Positions 52,384-60,669 of a DNA stretch of 64,000 bases are shown here, piece by piece; positions within the stretch are counted from its first letter, which is position 1; each line of letters starts with the position of its first letter. The DNA lies in the NCBI RefSeq assembly GCF_000372885.1, contig NZ_KB889967.1, positions 3,423,430 through 3,487,429 of the forward strand, in the 5' to 3' direction. The DNA is from Methyloversatilis thermotolerans (lineage in GTDB: Bacteria; Pseudomonadota; Gammaproteobacteria; Burkholderiales; Rhodocyclaceae). The notes under the pieces are model-generated. The model was not told the DNA's origin and did no database searches. It saw only the letters and a program-made list of their open reading frames with translations. The position numbers were made by a program, and so were the translations under genes.

Positions 52384-53967
52384 CTAGAAGGTCAGGCTGA
52401 ACGATGCGTGCACGCGGTGGCTGCCGGAGTCGTATCTGCCGGCTCCGTCCATCAATTGAGCGTAGTCGACGCGCCCCGACAACCACGTGGAATAGTTGAC
52501 GCGCAGGCCGATGCCGGCCGACAGAACGCCATAGGATGTGACTTCGCCCGGTTCTGCGCGCGCGCGGTACAGGTGTGCGCCATCCGCGAACAGCACGCCG
52601 CGCATCACCCAGGTGTCCGCGGCGATCCATGCTGGCGTATCGAGGTCGGCACCGATACGCCAGCCGCGGTCGTCGGCGAGCACGCGCTCGCGCAGGCCGC
52701 GCACCGAATCGGCGCCGCCGACACCGAACTGTTCGCCCGATACCAGTGCGTCATTGGTGTACTGCGCCTGCGCCTGCAGCCGCAGCCGCCAGTCGCGCGG
52801 CAGCAACTGCAGCCAGGACGCGCCGGCGCGCACGATGACGAAACGCGCGTCTGCCCGCGCGCGAAGCGCGGCGAAGTCCTCGTCACGACCATGCTCGCCA
52901 CCGGGGATGTTGCGGGCGATGCTCACATTGACCGCTGCTTCCCGCATGTCATTGCGCCAGTTGCCGTACCAGCCCAGGCTGACCGGATGCGTGATGACAC
53001 GCGGCACCAGATTGCCCGGCACATTGTCCAGCGTGAGGCTGCTGTCGAAGTCGCGCCAGTCGAGCGACAGACTGATGCGCTGGGAAAGTTCGCCGTCGCG
53101 CGGCAGATGCCAGTTGTGACGCGCACCGAAGATGCGGCCGGCGCCCGACACGCTGGCGGTCGAATTCAGTATCTGTACCTGTCCGGAGTTGACGCTGGAA
53201 TAGCCGGCGATCAGGTCGATCGAATTGCCGCTTTCATAAAGCGGGATGCGATAACCAAGACCGAAAATCGTCACGTCGGCTGGTTGCTCGACCGAGGTGG
53301 TGTACTGGAAGGTGGCGACATGGTCGCGATTGAACAGATTGGCGTGCTGCAGGCCGACGGCCACGCGGTGCGTGCCGGTCGAAGGTGTGCCGCTGTTGTC
53401 CACCGTGATGAAGCGGCGCAACGGATTGTCGTCGGCGACCGATACCGTGGCGGCGATCTCGCCTGGCTTGCGTCCGGACCGGAACACCACGTCGCTCTGC
53501 TTGGAACTGTTCTCGTTGGCCAGCGACAACTGGCGCGCCACGTCGGTGGTGTTGGGCATGCGGCCGTCCGCCAGACCGGGCAGACTGCGCCGGATGTTGT
53601 CATCGTCGTGATGACGGGCGCCCTGCAGCGTGATCTCGGTGAGCCGTGGTTCCAGAACCTCGAGGATGACGGTGCCGTCGCTCAGCTCCTGTTCCGGCAC
53701 GCTGACCTGTGCAGCGCCGAAGCCGCGCCGGTGGTAGGCGGTCTGCAGCGCGGTGCGCGCCGCTTCGATCTGGCTGAAACCGACCTCGCGGCCGGTATAG
53801 GGGGCGAGCAGTGCGTCGATTTCCGAGGGGCGGAATACCGAACCGCCGGCGAGCGAATAGGCGCGCACCTCGAAACGCGGTCCGTCCGCCGCCTCTTCCG
53901 CATGTGCGACCACTGCTGAAAGCTGTACCGCACAGATGAGTGCGCACAGCACGCCGATTCTGACCAC
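52384..53967 (-). CDS. Two-partner secretion transporter (TpsB, FhaC/ShlB family)
   Basis: 527-residue outer-membrane beta-barrel that exports the neighbouring giant TpsA. A signal peptide (1-23) is followed by POTRA domains (about 30-185): SEIDALLAPYTGREVGFSQI, YHRRGFGAAQVSVPEQELSDG and the second domain TEITLQGARHHDDDNIRRSLP. The barrel has the conserved loop motif VRGLRERV in GGADSVRGLRERVLADDRGW, as in FhaC's VRG[F/Y] lid loop. It ends in HASFSLTF, a C-terminal Phe as expected of outer-membrane proteins. It is the first gene of the tpsB-tpsA-fecR operon. Confidence 0.94.
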   Translation of the reverse strand: MVRIGVLCALICAVQLSAVVAHAEEAADGPRFEVRAYSLAGGSVFRPSEIDALLAPYTGREVGFSQIEAARTALQTAYHRRGFGAAQVSVPEQELSDGTVILEVLEPRLTEITLQGARHHDDDNIRRSLPGLADGRMPNTTDVARQLSLANENSSKQSDVVFRSGRKPGEIAATVSVADDNPLRRFITVDNSGTPSTGTHRVAVGLQHANLFNRDHVATFQYTTSVEQPADVTIFGLGYRIPLYESGNSIDLIAGYSSVNSGQVQILNSTASVSGAGRIFGARHNWHLPRDGELSQRISLSLDWRDFDSSLTLDNVPGNLVPRVITHPVSLGWYGNWRNDMREAAVNVSIARNIPGGEHGRDEDFAALRARADARFVIVRAGASWLQLLPRDWRLRLQAQAQYTNDALVSGEQFGVGGADSVRGLRERVLADDRGWRIGADLDTPAWIAADTWVMRGVLFADGAHLYRARAEPGEVTSYGVLSAGIGLRVNYSTWLSGRVDYAQLMDGAGRYDSGSHRVHASFSLTF

Positions 53968-54034
53968 CGCTGACCCCGCCCGGATGTAAGGACTTTTATC
54001 CGTTGAAGTCTAGTGCTTTCGCAGCCCGATGACT

Positions 54035-54052
54035 GTAGTACTTAAGGCCTAC
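54035..54052. promoter_or_regulatory. 18-bp imperfect palindrome upstream of tpsB
   Basis: GTAGTACTTAAGGCCTAC has outer arms GTAG/CTAC and an inner CTTAAG. It is centred about 75 bp before the tpsB start in an otherwise featureless 139-bp gap. It could be an operator for the secretion operon. No clear -35/-10 pair was found. Confidence 0.35.
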
Positions 54053-54106
54053 GCAACATGGCCGGAACCGCGGGCAAACCGTACGGGTACACCGTTGCGG
54101 AATGTA

Positions 54107-55141
54107 TCAGCGGTCGCGATGCTCCAGCAGATCATCGAGCCTGCGGGCCAGTTCGGCGTTGGCACCGACCAGTTTCATGCGCATTTCGCTGGCCTGTTCC
54201 GCCGAACCGGACAGGCTCAGCGCCAGCGCCATGTGGAAAAGTACGTCCGGATGATCGGGCATCCCGGCCAGCGCCCTCTGCAGCGGCGCGATCGCGTCCT
54301 GGTAGCGCGCGCCGCGCACCAGTGTCGCGCCGGCCTGGTGCCAGGCGTCCGGATTGTCGGGCTCTGCGCGTGTCCAGGCGAGTGCCGTGTCGGCTGCCTG
54401 CTGCCAGCGCGATTGGGCGGTAAGCCGCGCGACGCGCAGGAACCAGGGTTGTTCCGCGTCCGGCCTTTCCCACAGCGCAAGCCCGGTCAGAGGTCCGATG
54501 TCGCGTTCCGGCAGGCTGCGCAGCGCGCTCACCCGGTCGGCGGGCATGGCGAAATAGCCGCCGCGATGACCGGCGTTCAGGAAGGTGGTGATGCCGATGA
54601 GCTGCCCCTGGTCGTCGAACAGACCGCCGCCGCTGCCGCCCAGCGTGAAGCCGCTGGAGGTTTCGAAGATCGCGCTGCCGCCGTGCGGATGCAGAGTGGA
54701 AATGCGGCCCGGCGCGAAAAAGGCTTCCATCCCTCCCGGGTAGCCGTAGAAGAAGGATCGTTCGCCCGGCTTCACCGATGCCGAATCGCGCAGCGCGACC
54801 ACGCGCAATGGCATGGGGGCGGTGCGCAGCAGGCACAGGTCGTTGTCCATGTCGGCCTTCTGCCCGAATACCGGGAACACCAGGGCGCCCTTGGCCACTT
54901 CGAGCCTGGCCGCGTGGCGGGTCACGTGGCAGTTGGTCACCACCTCGTTCTCGGCGACCACGACGCCGGAACCGAAGTAGCTCTTGCCCGCGGCGTCGGC
55001 CACCCGCACCTGGACCACGCTGATGGACAGTCCGGTGAAGAAGGCCGAACCGAATTCTCGCGGCGCATCGGCGGCCATGGCGGCAGGGTAAAAAGCCGGC
55101 GAACACAGCAACGCGGACAGCAGCAGGGTCAGGCGCGGCAT
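54107..55141 (-). CDS. Exported trypsin-like protease with C-terminal TPR region
   Basis: 344-residue secreted protein. A signal peptide (1-24, ending AAMAA) precedes a trypsin-fold domain with His72 (VVTNCHVT), Asp101 (DNDLCLLR) and Ser170 (LGGSGGGLF), so the triad is complete. From about 240 on, helical repeats DNPDAWHQAGATLVRGARYQDAIAPLQRAL and HPDVLFHMALALSLSGSAEQA are TPR units, usually protein-binding. GGAG lies 6 bp before the ATG at 55141. The protein at 11620-12300 is its smaller relative without TPRs. Its position 139 bp upstream of the two-partner operon on the same strand allows, but does not prove, a link to processing of the giant exoprotein. Confidence 0.88.
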   Translation of the reverse strand: MPRLTLLLSALLCSPAFYPAAMAADAPREFGSAFFTGLSISVVQVRVADAAGKSYFGSGVVVAENEVVTNCHVTRHAARLEVAKGALVFPVFGQKADMDNDLCLLRTAPMPLRVVALRDSASVKPGERSFFYGYPGGMEAFFAPGRISTLHPHGGSAIFETSSGFTLGGSGGGLFDDQGQLIGITTFLNAGHRGGYFAMPADRVSALRSLPERDIGPLTGLALWERPDAEQPWFLRVARLTAQSRWQQAADTALAWTRAEPDNPDAWHQAGATLVRGARYQDAIAPLQRALAGMPDHPDVLFHMALALSLSGSAEQASEMRMKLVGANAELARRLDDLLEHRDR

Positions 55142-55214
55142 CGTAAGCTCCGGTGGGAATGGCGGCATCGGTGATCGGAGCGGCCGACCGCCGCGAAAGT
55201 TCAGTCTGTCCGGT

Positions 55215-55775
55215 TCAGCCGTCCAGTTCTTCACCGATGGCAAAGAAGGCGCCGCCCGCCACATGATGCAAGGTACGCAGCGCGTCATCCTGCGGACCGA
55301 AGTGCCAGCGACCGTCGCTGAACACGCGCTCGTCCGCGCGTGCGGCCACCACCTCGCCGATGAACAGGTCGTAACGGCTCTGGTTGTGGGCTTCCGGCAG
55401 CAACACGCATTCGAGCCAGGCGATGCAGCCGGCGACGCAGGGCGCCGCGACCCGCTGCGACGGCTCGGCCGCGACACCCAGTTCGACGAACTTGTCGCCC
55501 TCGCGGCCACTTCGATTGCCGGCGGCCACCGTGACATCCAGCATGCGGCGCGGCGGCACATTGATGACGAATTCGCCGGAGCGCTCGATCAGTTCGCGCG
55601 TGTAGGTGGCCTTGTCCAGCACCACCAGCAATTTGGGCGGTTCGAAATCGAGCGGCATGCACCAGGCCGCCGCCATCAGATTGCGCCGGCCATCAGCGGC
55701 CGCGCTCACCAGCACGGTGGGCCCATGATTCAGCAGACGATAGGCCTTGGCCAGCGGAACGGCTTGCATGCTCAT
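55215..55775 (-). CDS. Flavin reductase-like FMN-binding protein
   Basis: 186-residue protein of the flavin reductase (FlaR/PheA2-like, DIM6/NTAB) family. Motifs are GPTVLVSAAADGRRNLMAAAWCMPLDFEPPKLLVVLD near the N-terminus, SGEFVINVPPRRM in the middle, and RYDLFIGEVVAARAD, the GeV strand typical of the family. It should bind FMN; family members reduce flavin with NAD(P)H or act as FMN-dependent oxidoreductases. No two-component monooxygenase gene lies directly beside it. GGAG stands 8 bp before the ATG. It ends 73 bp before the protease gene and begins 25 bp after glnS, so it may be read through from glnS. Confidence 0.85.
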   Translation of the reverse strand: MSMQAVPLAKAYRLLNHGPTVLVSAAADGRRNLMAAAWCMPLDFEPPKLLVVLDKATYTRELIERSGEFVINVPPRRMLDVTVAAGNRSGREGDKFVELGVAAEPSQRVAAPCVAGCIAWLECVLLPEAHNQSRYDLFIGEVVAARADERVFSDGRWHFGPQDDALRTLHHVAGGAFFAIGEELDG

Positions 55776-55800
55776 GACGGACTCTCCGGAAACGCCGTGC

Positions 55801-57588
55801 CTACTTGCCCGCCGGCGCCGACCAACTGTCCTTCAGCGTCACCGCGCGATTGAACACCGGCGCGCCCGCTTTCGAGTCGACACGGTCGGCGACGAAATAG
55901 CCGTGGCGCTCGAACTGGAACTTGTCGTCCGGCGCGCACGCGGCCAGACCGGGCTCGACCCAGCCGTGCACCGACCTGATCGAATCGGGGTTCATCACGG
56001 TCAGGAAATCGCGGCCGCCTGCATCCGGATGTGCTTCGGTGAACAATCGGTCGTACAGACGGATTTCGGCGGCCAGACCCTGGCTTGCGCTGACCCAGGT
56101 GATGACGCCCTTCACCTTCACGCTGTCGGCACCCGGCGTGCCGCTCTTGGTATCCGGCACGAGGGTGGCGAGTACCGCGGTGACGCGGCCGTCGCTGTCC
56201 TTTTCGCAGCCGGTGCACTCGATCACATAGCCGTACTTGAGCCGCGCCCTGTTTCCGGGAAACAGCCGGTGATAGCCCTTGGGCGCTTCTTCCATGAAGT
56301 CGTCGCGCTCGATCCAGACTTCCGGCGTCAGGTTGAAGCTGCGCGTGCCGCGCTCCGGGTGATGCGGATGCACCGGCGCCGAGCAGGGCTCCTCGTCACG
56401 CTCACCGAACACTTCTTTCCAGTTCGTGAGCTTGAGCTTGAGCGGTTCGAGTACCGCCATCGCGCGCGCCGCACGTCCATCGAGATCGTCGCGCAGCGCG
56501 CCTTCCAGCGTCGAGTATTCGATCCACGAATCGGCCTTGGATACACCGATGCGCTCGGCGAACAGTTGCAGCGCTTCGGGCGTGTAGCCGCGGCGGCGCA
56601 GACCGACGATGGTGGGCATGCGCGGGTCGTCCCAGCCGCTGACATGCTTCTCGGTCACCAGTTGCATGAGCTTGCGCTTGCTGGTGACCACATAGGTGAG
56701 GTTCAGACGCGCGAATTCGTACTGCCTGGGCAGCGGATGAGCCAGCAGGCCGCCCTCGGCCAGTCGTTCCAGCACCCAGTCGTAGAACGGACGCTGGTCC
56801 TCGAATTCCAGCGTGCAGATCGAATGCGTGATGCCCTCGACCGCATCTTCCAGCGGGTGGGCATAGGTGTACATCGGGTAGATGCACCACTTGTCGCCGG
56901 TGTTGTGATGGTGAGCATGCTTGATCCGGTAGATGGCCGGGTCGCGCATATTGATATTGGGGCTGGCCATGTCGATCTTCGCGCGCAGCACCATGGCGCC
57001 ATCCGCATGCCGGCCGTCGCGCATTTCGCGGAACAGCGCCAGCGATTCTTCGGCCGGCCGATTGCGCCACGGCGAATCCTTGCCCGGTTCGGTCAGCGAA
57101 CCGCGGTTGACCCGCATCTCCTCCTGCGTCTGCTGGTCGATGTAGGCATGGCCGGCGGTGATCAGGTATTCCGCCGCGCGGTACATGAAGTCGAAGTAGT
57201 CGCTGGCGAAATACAGGTGCGACGCACCGAAGGCGTCCCAGCCGAAACCCAGCCACTGCACCGCGTCCTTGATCGATTCGACGTATTCGACGTTCTCCTT
57301 TTCCGGATTGGTGTCGTCGAAACGCATGTGGCAGACGCCGCCGTAGTCGCGGGCCAGGCCGAAGTTCAGGCAGATGGACTTGGCGTGGCCCACATGAAGA
57401 TAGCCGTTGGGCTCGGGCGGAAAGCGGGTGCGTATTTTCGCCGGATCGGCTTCGCCAGCGGCGTGGTGGGCAGCGTCGCCCGGGCTGCGCGCCCAGCGGC
57501 GGCTGGCGTAGGTGCCGTTGGCCAGATCCTTTTCGATCACGGCACGCAGGAAATTGGACGCCGGGGCTGGGGTATTGCGTTCGGACAT
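55801..57588 (-). CDS. glnS: Glutaminyl-tRNA synthetase
   Basis: 595-residue class I aminoacyl-tRNA synthetase charging tRNA-Gln. The ATP-binding HIGH-type motif is PEPNGYLHVGHAKSICLNFG and the KMSK-type loop is VVTSKRKLMQLV. It carries GlnRS-specific stretches MRFDDTNPEKENVEYVESI, and the C-terminal beta-barrel anticodon domain is intact. It is about 40 residues longer than E. coli GlnRS, mainly at the N-terminus and an internal insertion, as in other betaproteobacteria. The gene is divergent from the leuA leader promoter. Confidence 0.96.
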   Translation of the reverse strand: MSERNTPAPASNFLRAVIEKDLANGTYASRRWARSPGDAAHHAAGEADPAKIRTRFPPEPNGYLHVGHAKSICLNFGLARDYGGVCHMRFDDTNPEKENVEYVESIKDAVQWLGFGWDAFGASHLYFASDYFDFMYRAAEYLITAGHAYIDQQTQEEMRVNRGSLTEPGKDSPWRNRPAEESLALFREMRDGRHADGAMVLRAKIDMASPNINMRDPAIYRIKHAHHHNTGDKWCIYPMYTYAHPLEDAVEGITHSICTLEFEDQRPFYDWVLERLAEGGLLAHPLPRQYEFARLNLTYVVTSKRKLMQLVTEKHVSGWDDPRMPTIVGLRRRGYTPEALQLFAERIGVSKADSWIEYSTLEGALRDDLDGRAARAMAVLEPLKLKLTNWKEVFGERDEEPCSAPVHPHHPERGTRSFNLTPEVWIERDDFMEEAPKGYHRLFPGNRARLKYGYVIECTGCEKDSDGRVTAVLATLVPDTKSGTPGADSVKVKGVITWVSASQGLAAEIRLYDRLFTEAHPDAGGRDFLTVMNPDSIRSVHGWVEPGLAACAPDDKFQFERHGYFVADRVDSKAGAPVFNRAVTLKDSWSAPAGK

Positions 57589-57729
57589 GTTGGGCAGCGG
57601 AGAAATCTGAGGATGAGTGTCGTTGCCAGAGCATGAGCGGCAGCCGTCAGGCTGTCCGCTCGATGCAGGGCTCAGGCCGTAGCCTGACGAAAGAACACAA
57701 TTCTAGCTGCTTGCCGGCGAAATTCAGGC

Positions 57730-57758
57730 TTGACAGCTTTTTGCGGCTTGCCTATGGT
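57730..57758 (+). promoter_or_regulatory. Sigma-70 promoter of the leu leader/leuA transcript
   Basis: TTGACA (57730-57735), an exact 17-bp spacer and TATGGT (57753-57758). The expected start (57764-57766) coincides with the ATG of the leucine-rich leader peptide, so the transcript would be leaderless. Confidence 0.8.
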
Positions 57759-57765
57759 CTAGCCC

Positions 57766-57849
57766 ATGCCCTCGCACCAGACCCAACTGCCCTTCCTCCC
57801 CTCGACGCTGCTCGCGTCGGGTCTGCTGCTGCGCCCCGCGCGCACATAA
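57766..57849 (+). CDS. leuL: Leucine-rich leader peptide upstream of leuA (27 aa, candidate leaderless)
   Basis: A 27-codon frame with seven Leu residues, including STLLASGLLLR, where CTG CTC and CTG CTG CTG fall close together. This is what ribosome-mediated attenuation of leucine genes needs: stalling when Leu-tRNA is scarce. The predicted transcription start falls on or within 2 nt of its ATG, so it would be translated as a leaderless mRNA, as known for the rhizobial trp leader. A hairpin (57879-57900) follows 30 bp after the stop. The leuA gene starts 211 bp downstream. No ribosome-binding site precedes the ATG, consistent with this reading. Confidence 0.65.
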   Translation: MPSHQTQLPFLPSTLLASGLLLRPART

Positions 57850-57878
57850 AACTTCCCCCTCCTGTCGTGCAGTGCCTG

Positions 57879-57900
57879 CCTCCGGTCGATGGACCGGGGG
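57879..57900 (+). terminator. Hairpin in the leuA leader (possible attenuator arm)
   Basis: CCTCCGGTC-GATG-GACCGGGGG folds into a 9-bp stem (one T-G pair). No immediate T run follows, so it may be an antiterminator or part of a Rho-dependent attenuator instead of a classic intrinsic terminator. Confidence 0.45.
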
Positions 57901-57932
57901 GGTGAATTCCGTTTTCCCGGAGCATTCCCATC

Positions 57933-58010
57933 ATGTTCGAGCTGTATCAAACCTTGCCGATGCTGCGACTGCGCAGCGGTTGTCAGGCCGAGAAACCCGT
58001 GGCCGCCTGA
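57933..58010 (+). CDS. Second short frame in the leuA leader (25 aa)
   Basis: A 25-codon frame beginning [18 protein letters not shown], with GGAG 10 bp upstream and four Leu among residues 4-13. Its 3' part contains a perfect inverted repeat TGTCAGGC (57981-57988) / GCCTGACA (58005-58012) with inner GGCC pairs, which overlaps the stop codon. Translation of this frame would open that hairpin. It may be a second upstream peptide in the leuA control region, or chance; no family is recognised. Confidence 0.4.
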   Translation: MFELYQTLPMLRLRSGCQAEKPVAA

Positions 58011-58059
58011 CAGCCCTGCATTCCGGCCACTTTTCCTTGAATCCAAGCCGGAGCCCATC

Positions 58060-59766
58060 ATGTTGAAGCAGCCGAATACCAAGTACCGTCCCGTTACCCC
58101 TGTTCCACTCGCCGACCGCCAGTGGCCGTCGCGCACCCTCACCCGCGCACCGATCTGGATGTCCACCGACCTGCGCGACGGTAACCAGGCCCTGTTCGAG
58201 CCGATGAACGGCGAGCGCAAGATGCGCATGTTCAGGATGCTGGTGGACATTGGCTTCAAACAGATCGAAGTCGCCTTCCCGTCGGCGTCGGACACCGACT
58301 TCAGCTTCGTGCGCACGCTGATCGAAGGCGGCCACATTCCGGACGACGTGACCATAGAGGTGCTCACACAGGCGCGCCCGCACCTTATCGAACGCACCAT
58401 CGAATCCTTGCGTGGGGCCAGGCGCGCCATCGTGCATGTCTACAACGCGACCTCGCCTACCTTTCGCCGTGTCGTGTTCGACATGAGCCGCGACGAGGTG
58501 AAGCAGCTCGCGGTCGATAGCACCTTGCTCATCAAGCGCCTGACCGACGCGCGGCCTGAAACCGAATGGACCTTCCAGTACAGCCCGGAAACCTTTACCG
58601 CGACCGAACTCGATTTCGCGAAGGACGTGTGCGACGCCGTGGTTGATGCCTGGGGCGGGACGCCCGAGCGGCCGGTCATCCTGAACCTGCCGGCGACGGT
58701 GGAGATCGCCACGCCCAATCACTACGCCGACCAGATCGAATGGATGCACCGCAATCTGGCCAGGCGCGACGCCATCATCCTCAGCGTGCATCCGCACAAC
58801 GACCGCGGTACCGCTGTAGCGGCCGCGGAACTGGCGGTGATGGCCGGCGCCGACCGCATCGAGGGCTGCCTGTTCGGCCACGGCGAACGCACCGGCAATG
58901 TCGATCTGGTGACGCTGGCGCTCAATCTCTACACGCAGGGCATCGACCCGGGTCTCGATTTCTCGCGCATCAACGACATTGCGCGCACGGTCGAGCAGTG
59001 CACCGGCATTCCGGTGCACGCCCGCCATCCCTACGCGGGCGACCTGGTGTTTACGGCCTTTTCGGGTTCGCATCAGGACGCGATCCGCAAGGGCCTGGCT
59101 GTACAGCAGCCGGACGCGCTGTGGGAGGTGCCCTATCTGCCGGTCGATCCGGCCGACCTCGGCCGCACCTACGATTCCATCATCCGTGTGAACAGCCAGT
59201 CCGGAAAGGGCGGCGTCGCCTTCCTGCTCGAAAGCGAATACGGCATATCGTTGCCGCGCCGACTGCAGGTCGAGTTCTCGGGCGCGGTGCAGCAGATCGC
59301 CGACAGCAGTGGCCGCGAAGTGTGCGCCGCCGATATCTGGAAGCTGTTCGCGCAGAATTACTTCGAAGCCGATGCGCCGCTCGACTATGTCACCCATCAC
59401 CTGTACGAGATCGGCGACGAACAGGGCATGGACCTGGTCGTGAGGGTGCGCGGCGTGGAGTGCCGTCTTTCCGGACGCGGCAACGGACCGATCGCCGCCG
59501 CGCTGGACGCGCTCGCACTGCCGGTACGTCTGCACGATTACGAAGAGCGCGCCATCGGTCACGGTGCCGATGCGGCCGCCATCGCCTTCGCGGAATTCGT
59601 GATCGAAGGCGTGCCCGGTACGACCTTCGGTGCCGGCATGCACCGCAACATCGTGACCGCTTCGGTGCTCGCCCTGATCAGCGGCCTGAATCGAGGCATC
59701 GCCAAGCTCGACCCGGCCGCTGCGCTCAAGCTGCTGGACGGTTGCGCTGCTCCCGCGACGGAGTGA
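58060..59766 (+). CDS. leuA: 2-isopropylmalate synthase, long (type 2) form
   Basis: 568-residue first enzyme of leucine synthesis, condensing acetyl-CoA with 2-oxoisovalerate. The catalytic segment is [20 protein letters not shown] near the N-terminus, and the metal-binding HxH is [38 protein letters not shown] signature follows, and the C-terminal allosteric (leucine-feedback) domain covers about 435-568. The N-terminal [20 protein letters not shown] is typical of the long LeuA2 class shared with actinobacteria and many proteobacteria. GGAG lies 6 bp before the ATG. The 300-bp leader carries a leucine-rich peptide and hairpins. Confidence 0.96.
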   Translation: MLKQPNTKYRPVTPVPLADRQWPSRTLTRAPIWMSTDLRDGNQALFEPMNGERKMRMFRMLVDIGFKQIEVAFPSASDTDFSFVRTLIEGGHIPDDVTIEVLTQARPHLIERTIESLRGARRAIVHVYNATSPTFRRVVFDMSRDEVKQLAVDSTLLIKRLTDARPETEWTFQYSPETFTATELDFAKDVCDAVVDAWGGTPERPVILNLPATVEIATPNHYADQIEWMHRNLARRDAIILSVHPHNDRGTAVAAAELAVMAGADRIEGCLFGHGERTGNVDLVTLALNLYTQGIDPGLDFSRINDIARTVEQCTGIPVHARHPYAGDLVFTAFSGSHQDAIRKGLAVQQPDALWEVPYLPVDPADLGRTYDSIIRVNSQSGKGGVAFLLESEYGISLPRRLQVEFSGAVQQIADSSGREVCAADIWKLFAQNYFEADAPLDYVTHHLYEIGDEQGMDLVVRVRGVECRLSGRGNGPIAAALDALALPVRLHDYEERAIGHGADAAAIAFAEFVIEGVPGTTFGAGMHRNIVTASVLALISGLNRGIAKLDPAAALKLLDGCAAPATE

Positions 59767-59788
59767 GTGCGGCCGCGCGCGGCGCGAT

Positions 59789-60211
59789 TCAGTCCGCGTC
59801 GCGCTTGCTGCCGCATACCTGCGGCTGCAGTGCCTGGCCCCAGCGGCGCGACAGGCGGCGTGACAGCCACCATCCGCTGCCCAGTCCGGTCATGCCCGCG
59901 ACCAGCATGCCGGCTTCCGGTCCGCCGGACGCGCCGTACAGCCCCATGCCGAGCAGCAGACCGGCCAGAGGCACGACATAGGCGAGCAGTGCGGCGGTCG
60001 CGGGTACGCCATCGTCAACATTCAGCGTGATGTGGTCGCCGGCGCGCAGGCGCGCAGCAAGCCCGGCATCGACCTCGATCCGGTGCACTGCGCTGCTTCC
60101 GCTGCCGCAAGCCGATTGCGACCTGCAGCTACCGCATGCTTCGGGCGATTCGGTGCGCACGGTCAACCGTGCGCCCTGGATGCCGAGCACTTGCGCAATA
60201 CGTTCGCTCAT
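59789..60211 (-). CDS. RseC-family (SoxR-reducing) membrane protein
   Basis: 140-residue protein of the RseC/MucC family. The N-terminal soluble part has a Cys cluster (EACGSCRSQSACGSG), followed by two membrane segments (about 75-95 and 100-118) and a basic tail. In E. coli RseC works with the Rsx complex to keep SoxR reduced; relatives also accompany rpoE operons. Here neither rpoE nor rsx/rnf is adjacent, and the gene stands alone, convergent with leuA and divergent from nifA. Rnf-type complexes supply electrons for nitrogen fixation in several bacteria, so the proximity to nifA is suggestive only. Confidence 0.85.
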   Translation of the reverse strand: MSERIAQVLGIQGARLTVRTESPEACGSCRSQSACGSGSSAVHRIEVDAGLAARLRAGDHITLNVDDGVPATAALLAYVVPLAGLLLGMGLYGASGGPEAGMLVAGMTGLGSGWWLSRRLSRRWGQALQPQVCGSKRDAD

Positions 60212-60669
60212 CGATGCAATCCTCCCTGCTCGGGACCGAAGCAGACTGCGTGCCAACGAAGCACGCCGGCCAGTTGGGCCGGGCGGTGAACTGGACGAAA
60301 AAGTGGCTGTGTTGGCTCCGCGACAAACGCGACAAACCTTGCATTCAAGCGGTCTGCGCACCGTTTTGTGACGCGCTGCACCAACATTGACAGCGGAATA
60401 TGTGCGGGCGCCGGAGGCATTTCGACAGAAGGGCTTATAGACGCCTTTCCTCGACACCGGGCAGGAGCCTGATTCTCGGTACAAGGTTTGCTTTGTGACA
60501 ACTGGCCCGCGGAGTCGACATCCGTCGGCCTTACCGGTGGTGGCATGCGTGGAGGCGGAGAGTACGCCGGTAATTCCCCGACAGAAGAAGCAGAGCAGGG
60601 GCAGCGAACAAAAGGGGAAGGTGCGTCCGGAACGGACGCCCGTGAAACGCATGACCTGGGGGCTGTGCC
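60212..60669. other. Intergenic region between the RseC-family gene and nifA
   Basis: 458 bp without a supported gene. It holds TTGACA at 60387-60392 without a convincing -10 at 17 bp, an AT-poor stretch, and a perfect 6-bp stem GCGTCC-GGAAC-GGACGC (60623-60639) some 30 bp before the nifA ATG that could affect its translation. No NifA-type TGT-N10-ACA site and no clean sigma-54 promoter were found. Short frames here show no coding character. Confidence 0.5.
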
